A stretch of 64,000 bases of DNA, taken from positions 5,762 to 69,761 of the forward strand of contig JARROJ010000007.1 of the NCBI GenBank assembly GCA_037384065.1, written 5' to 3'. Position 1 is the stretch's first letter; each line of letters begins with the position of its first letter. The stretch comes from JABDPF01 sp037384065 (GTDB lineage: Bacteria > Pseudomonadota > Gammaproteobacteria > Xanthomonadales > SZUA-36). Of this stretch, positions 60,189-64,000 are shown one piece after another. Under the pieces are notes generated by a model that was not told the origin of the DNA, ran no database searches, and saw nothing but the letters and a program-made list of their open reading frames with translations. A program made the position numbers and the translations under genes.

Positions 60189-61573
60189 CCGAAAGCTCCA
60201 GCACAGGGGACTCCCTGTACCGGAAAGAACCGAAAATATACCCACGCCAGGTCAAAGGACGCTTCGCACGGCTCCGTGTGATCGCGGTCTGGGCGCTGCT
60301 GGGCCTGTACTACGTGCTGCCGTGGATCAACATCGGCGGCAAGCAATCGGTCCTGTTCGATCTGCCCGCGCGGAAGTTCTACATTTTCGGTCTCACCTTC
60401 TGGCCCCAGGATTTCGTCTACCTGGCCCTGCTGCTGATTACCGCGGGGTTGTCGCTGTTCTTCTTCACGGCGCTCGCCGGCCGGTTGTGGTGCGGCTACG
60501 CCTGCCCGCAGACGGTCTGGACCGAGACGTTCATCTGGATCGAACGCCTGATCGAAGGCGACCGCGCCAAGCGGATGAAGCTGGACAAGGCGCCCTGGAG
60601 TGTCGACAAGGTCGTCCGCAAGGGCGGCAAGCAGATCGTATGGATCCTGTTCGCGGCCTGGACAGGGTTTACCTTCGTCGGCTTCTTCTCGCCGATCCGC
60701 GAGTTGGGTTACCACGTGGTGAGCCTGTCGCTCGGGCCGTGGGAGACCTTCTGGATCATCTTCTACAGCGTCGCGACGTACGGCAATGCCGGGTTCCTGC
60801 GCGAGCAGGTCTGCAAGTACATGTGCCCCTACGCGCGTTTCCAGAGCGCGATGTTCGACAAGGACACGTTGATCATTTCCTACGACGAGGGACGCGGTGA
60901 GCCCCGCGGCGGTCGGCGCAAGAAAGACGACAAGGACGCGCTCGGGCTGGGTGACTGCATCAACTGCACGCTTTGCGTCCAGGTCTGTCCGACCGGCATC
61001 GACATTCGCGACGGGCTCCAATACGAGTGCATCGCCTGCGCGGCCTGTATCGACGTCTGTGACCAGGTCATGGACAAGATGGGGTACGAGCGCGGTCTGG
61101 TTCGCTACACGACAGAGCACGCGCTGAAACACAACGTGGCCCACGTCATTCGGCCGCGCATCATGGTCTACGGCGCGTTGCTGCTGGTCATCCTGGCCGG
61201 CACGATCTGGTCGATGGCGAACCGCGTTCCGCTTCGCGCCGACCTGATTCGCGACCGCAACGCCCTGTACCGGGAATTGCCCGGTGACGTGATCGAAAAC
61301 GTCTACACGCTTAAAATCACCAACATGGATGCCGCGCCCCATCGCTACCGGTTGACGGCGGTCGACGACACGCAGGTGGAAATCGACCTCGACCGTCCGC
61401 TCGACCTCGCTGCCGAGGAGGTCGCCGGCATCATCGTGCGGCTGCGCCTGCCGCGTTCGGCGGGCAAAGGCGTCCAGAACGTCGAACTGCAACTCCAGTC
61501 CGTCGAAAACCCCGAAATCCGGCGGGAAATTACCGCCAAGGCGATGCTGCCCCTCGGCATCGGAGGCAGGTAG
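60185..61573 (+). CDS. ccoG: Cytochrome c oxidase accessory protein CcoG (RdxA/FixG)
   Basis: 462 residues. Five or so membrane helices carry Cys motifs (CGYACP, then CKYMCPYARFQ) and a cytoplasmic ferredoxin-like region with two 4Fe-4S motifs (CINCTLCVQVCPTG and CIACAACIDVCD). A C-terminal Ig-like periplasmic domain (about 350-462) follows. CcoG reduces Cu2+ to Cu+ for CcoI and cbb3 maturation. The GTG start overlaps the previous stop; fixH follows after 3 bp. Confidence 0.95.
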   Translation: MTESSSTGDSLYRKEPKIYPRQVKGRFARLRVIAVWALLGLYYVLPWINIGGKQSVLFDLPARKFYIFGLTFWPQDFVYLALLLITAGLSLFFFTALAGRLWCGYACPQTVWTETFIWIERLIEGDRAKRMKLDKAPWSVDKVVRKGGKQIVWILFAAWTGFTFVGFFSPIRELGYHVVSLSLGPWETFWIIFYSVATYGNAGFLREQVCKYMCPYARFQSAMFDKDTLIISYDEGRGEPRGGRRKKDDKDALGLGDCINCTLCVQVCPTGIDIRDGLQYECIACAACIDVCDQVMDKMGYERGLVRYTTEHALKHNVAHVIRPRIMVYGALLLVILAGTIWSMANRVPLRADLIRDRNALYRELPGDVIENVYTLKITNMDAAPHRYRLTAVDDTQVEIDLDRPLDLAAEEVAGIIVRLRLPRSAGKGVQNVELQLQSVENPEIRREITAKAMLPLGIGGR

Positions 61574-61576
61574 AAC

Positions 61577-61828
61577 ATGGAAAACCCGACCGGCCAAGTC
61601 AAGCCGTGGTACCGCGAGCCCTGGCCCTGGGTGGCAATCGCCATTCCGGCCGCTGCGGTGCTGATGGGCGTCACGACACTGATCCTCGCGATCAGCAATC
61701 CGGATCCACTGACCATCGACGAGCGGACCTATCAGGATATCCGCTCCGAACTGACCGCCGATCCGGCGCAGGACGCGGACGGGGATGTGCCGGAGACGCC
61801 CCGTAATCCGAGTGATGGAGACCACTGA
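61577..61828 (+). CDS. fixH: FixH-like cbb3 maturation protein, short form
   Basis: 83 residues. PWYREPWPWVAIAIP leads into one membrane helix (about 18-40), then SNPDPLTIDE, a conserved FixH pattern, and a short acidic tail. The usual periplasmic Ig-like domain of longer FixH proteins is missing. FixH/CcoH is needed for cbb3 assembly with CcoI. It overlaps the ccoI start by 14 bp. Confidence 0.82.
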   Translation: MENPTGQVKPWYREPWPWVAIAIPAAAVLMGVTTLILAISNPDPLTIDERTYQDIRSELTADPAQDADGDVPETPRNPSDGDH

Positions 61829-64000
61829 AGCACGCTGCTTTCACTGCGGCGAACCCATTCCCCCCGGCACCGATCTTTCCGTCACCGTAGACGGTCGCGC
61901 ACGGCCGGTCTGTTGCGCCGGTTGCCAGGCGGTCGCCCAATTGATTTTCGGCACCGGTCTGGGGCGCTACTACCAGTTCCGCCAGGAACTGGCGCGCAAG
62001 GCCGGCGAGGACGTCGAGAAGCAGATCGACGCCTGGCGCGGCTGTGACGCGCGGGAATCCCTGTGGGGCACCGAACTGGCCGATGACCGCCGCGAGCTTT
62101 TGCTGCAGACCGAGGGCATTCGCTGCGCGGCCTGCGCCTGGCTGATCCGCAGCCACATGGAGAACAAACCGGGCGTCGATTCGGTTCAGGTGGACACGGC
62201 GACCGGCTACACGCGCATCATCTGGCGGCCCGACCAGAACCGCCTGAGCACGCTTGCCGCCGCGCTGATGGAACTCGGCTACAAGCCACATCTGCCGCTG
62301 GCCAGCGAGGAAGAGCAGGGGCGCCAGACCGAAAAGCGGAATTCGATGAAACGGCTCGGCGTCGCCGGGCTGGGCATGATGCAGGTGATGATGTACGCCG
62401 TCGGCCTGTATGCCGGCGATGCGTTCGGCATCGAGGAGGCGGAGCGGAGCTTCCTCGAGTGGGTCAGCCTGCTGGTGACCCTGCCGGTTCTGCTGTACTC
62501 CGGCCGGCCCTTCTTCGAGGGCGCCTGGCGCAGCGTTCGGGCCCGCAGGCCGGGCATGGACGTGCCGGTCGCCATTGCGATGGGCCTGGCGTTCCTGGCG
62601 AGTTGCTACAACTTCTTTCGCGGCGCGGGCGAGGTCTGGTTCGATTCGGTGGTGATGTTCATCTTTTTCCTGTCCCTGGGCCGCCACATCGAGATGGTTC
62701 TGCGCCATCGCAATCTGCAGGCCGGCGCTGCGCTGGCGCGCCTGCTGCCGGAATGGGCGGAACGGATCCGGGCTGGCGAGCGTGAGACGATTCCGGCCAC
62801 CGACCTCGCCGAGGGCGACCGGGTTCGGGTCAAGGCCGGCGAAGCGTTTCCGGCCGACGGCGTGCTCTGCGGCGGCGCGACGGAGGTCGACGAGGCCCTG
62901 CTGACCGGTGAATCGCGGCCCGTCGCGCGGTGCGCGGGCGAGGCCGTGATCGCGGGAACGATCAACCTGTCCCAGCCGGTCGACGTCGAGGTCACTGCGG
63001 CCGGCCAGGAAACCACGGTGTCGGCGCTGGGCCGCCTGCTGCTTCTGGCGCAGTCGCGCCGCGAAGCGACCGGCGGATTGCCGGGCTGGCTGGTGCCGGG
63101 CTTCATCATGGTCGTCTTGCTGATCGCCGCGGGCACCTGGTTCGGCTGGCAGGCCATCGATCCGCACAAGGCCTTTCCGGCCATGCTCGCCGTACTCGTG
63201 GCGAGTTGCCCCTGTGCCCTGTCGCTGGCTCTGCCGGTGGTGCATGCCGCGGCCAGCCGCCGCCTGCTGGACGAGGGCGTGTTGCTGACCAACGGCGACA
63301 GTCTGAGCGTGCTGACCACGGTAACGGCCGCGGTCTTCGACAAGACGGGAACGCTGACCCGTGGGCGTCCGGAAATCACCGCGATCGAAGTCGACCCGGA
63401 ACGCGGCCTGGACGAATCGCGCTGCCTCGCCATCGCGGCGGCGCTCGAATCCAGTTCGGCGCACCCGATCGCGCATGCCTTCCACGCGCGTGTTCCGGCG
63501 CCGCCGCTCGCCACCGAGGTCGAGATCCATCCGGCCCAGGGCCTGTCCGGCGTCGTTGATGGCGAGCGTTGGCGCATCGGCAAGCGCGGGTTCGTCCTTC
63601 CGGCTGACGATGCCGCGGGACAGGACGATACGATCTGGCTTGGGGACGGGTCCGGTTGGGCGGCACGCTTTCGGATTCAGGACGGCCTGCGCGAGGATGC
63701 GCGCGAAACGATCGACGCGCTGCAGGGTGAAGGCATTACCACCGCCATCCTGTCCGGTGACAGCGAACCCGCGGTGCGGGACGTGGCCGAACGACTGGGC
63801 ATCGCGGACTGGTCGGCGCGCCAGTCGCCCGAGATGAAGCTCGCCGCGCTCGAGCGCAGCCGTGCGGCGGGCGAGCGGGTGTTGATGGTCGGCGACGGCG
63901 TGAATGACGCCCCGGTGCTGGCGGCAGCCGATGTCTCGATGACCGTCAAGGGCGGCGCCGAACTGGCCCACAGCACGGCCGACATGATCCTGACCGGCGA
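61815..64000 (+). CDS. ccoI: Copper-translocating P-type ATPase CcoI/FixI (3' end outside window)
   Basis: The ATG at 61815 opens a frame that runs past the window end; 728 residues are seen. It begins with a Cys-rich segment (CFHCGEPIP, then CCAGCQ), a heavy-metal domain with GIRCAACAW (about residue 105) and helices 1-6. The ion-binding motif is CPC in VASCPCALSL (about 465), and the phosphorylated Asp509 is in FDKTGTLT. Then come a His-Pro motif (SSAHPIAH) and the hinge GDGVNDAPVL. It exports Cu+ for cbb3 CuB. Only the last helix pair is likely missing. Confidence 0.93.
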   Translation, partial: METTEARCFHCGEPIPPGTDLSVTVDGRARPVCCAGCQAVAQLIFGTGLGRYYQFRQELARKAGEDVEKQIDAWRGCDARESLWGTELADDRRELLLQTEGIRCAACAWLIRSHMENKPGVDSVQVDTATGYTRIIWRPDQNRLSTLAAALMELGYKPHLPLASEEEQGRQTEKRNSMKRLGVAGLGMMQVMMYAVGLYAGDAFGIEEAERSFLEWVSLLVTLPVLLYSGRPFFEGAWRSVRARRPGMDVPVAIAMGLAFLASCYNFFRGAGEVWFDSVVMFIFFLSLGRHIEMVLRHRNLQAGAALARLLPEWAERIRAGERETIPATDLAEGDRVRVKAGEAFPADGVLCGGATEVDEALLTGESRPVARCAGEAVIAGTINLSQPVDVEVTAAGQETTVSALGRLLLLAQSRREATGGLPGWLVPGFIMVVLLIAAGTWFGWQAIDPHKAFPAMLAVLVASCPCALSLALPVVHAAASRRLLDEGVLLTNGDSLSVLTTVTAAVFDKTGTLTRGRPEITAIEVDPERGLDESRCLAIAAALESSSAHPIAHAFHARVPAPPLATEVEIHPAQGLSGVVDGERWRIGKRGFVLPADDAAGQDDTIWLGDGSGWAARFRIQDGLREDARETIDALQGEGITTAILSGDSEPAVRDVAERLGIADWSARQSPEMKLAALERSRAAGERVLMVGDGVNDAPVLAAADVSMTVKGGAELAHSTADMILTG

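Overview
This is a chromosomal window from a GC-rich Gammaproteobacterium. Supporting signs are rimO/rsmC, ftsK-lolA-serS, rne divergent from rluC, comEC-exbBD-msbA-lpxK-kdsB, uvrC-pgsA-ispG and an sdhCDAB operon. The HiPIP, DUF1674 and cbb3-oxidase content suits a Chromatiales or Xanthomonadales-allied lineage such as Wenzhouxiangellaceae, but I cannot fix the genus from sequence alone. GTG and TTG starts and 1-17 nt gene overlaps are frequent. I see no phage, insertion sequence or CRISPR array.

Layout. 0-9.4 kb: two small unknown proteins, an SRAP DNA-repair protein, rimO-rsmC-lipoprotein, an ECF sigma / membrane anti-sigma-like / double-PDZ operon and an M13 peptidase. 9.4-13.3 kb: greB, an hsp20 gene with a sigma32-type promoter and a ROSE-like RNA thermometer, plsC, a rhomboid protease and an SRPBCC-GyrI fusion. 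13.3-20.5 kb: aat and a FemAB-like acetyltransferase, trxB, then ftsK-lolA-serS. 20.6-22.9 kb: a YccA-like protein, then two tRNA-Ser genes (UGA, CGA) whose 3' ends and terminators form a 99-bp direct repeat flanking an SDR gene that encodes a signal peptide. 22.9-31 kb: tgpA, DUF58 and moxR, a zincin, a CNNM-CBS protein, a Kef-type antiporter and a GacA/UvrY-like regulator. 31-49.5 kb: rne with a long leader, rluC, one Lol permease plus lolD, comEC, exbBD, msbA-lpxK-kdsB, uvrC, pgsA, ispG, a methyltransferase and ygfZ.

49.6-64 kb is a nearly continuous plus-strand respiratory block. It runs DUF1674 (SdhAF4), sdhCDAB, sdhE, ygfX, a FixL-like kinase, FixJ, a pseudo-receiver, HiPIP, ccoNOQP, an unknown membrane protein, ccoG, fixH and a truncated ccoI/fixI. 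It couples the complex II genes and their assembly factors to a cbb3 terminal oxidase, a candidate electron donor (HiPIP) and a FixLJ-type regulator.

The regulator is the most unusual part. The FixL PAS domain has Arg where heme-binding FixL has its proximal His. The receiver encoded after FixJ has Glu at the phospho-acceptor position and no output domain. Together they suggest a FixLJ circuit rewired away from direct heme-oxygen sensing.
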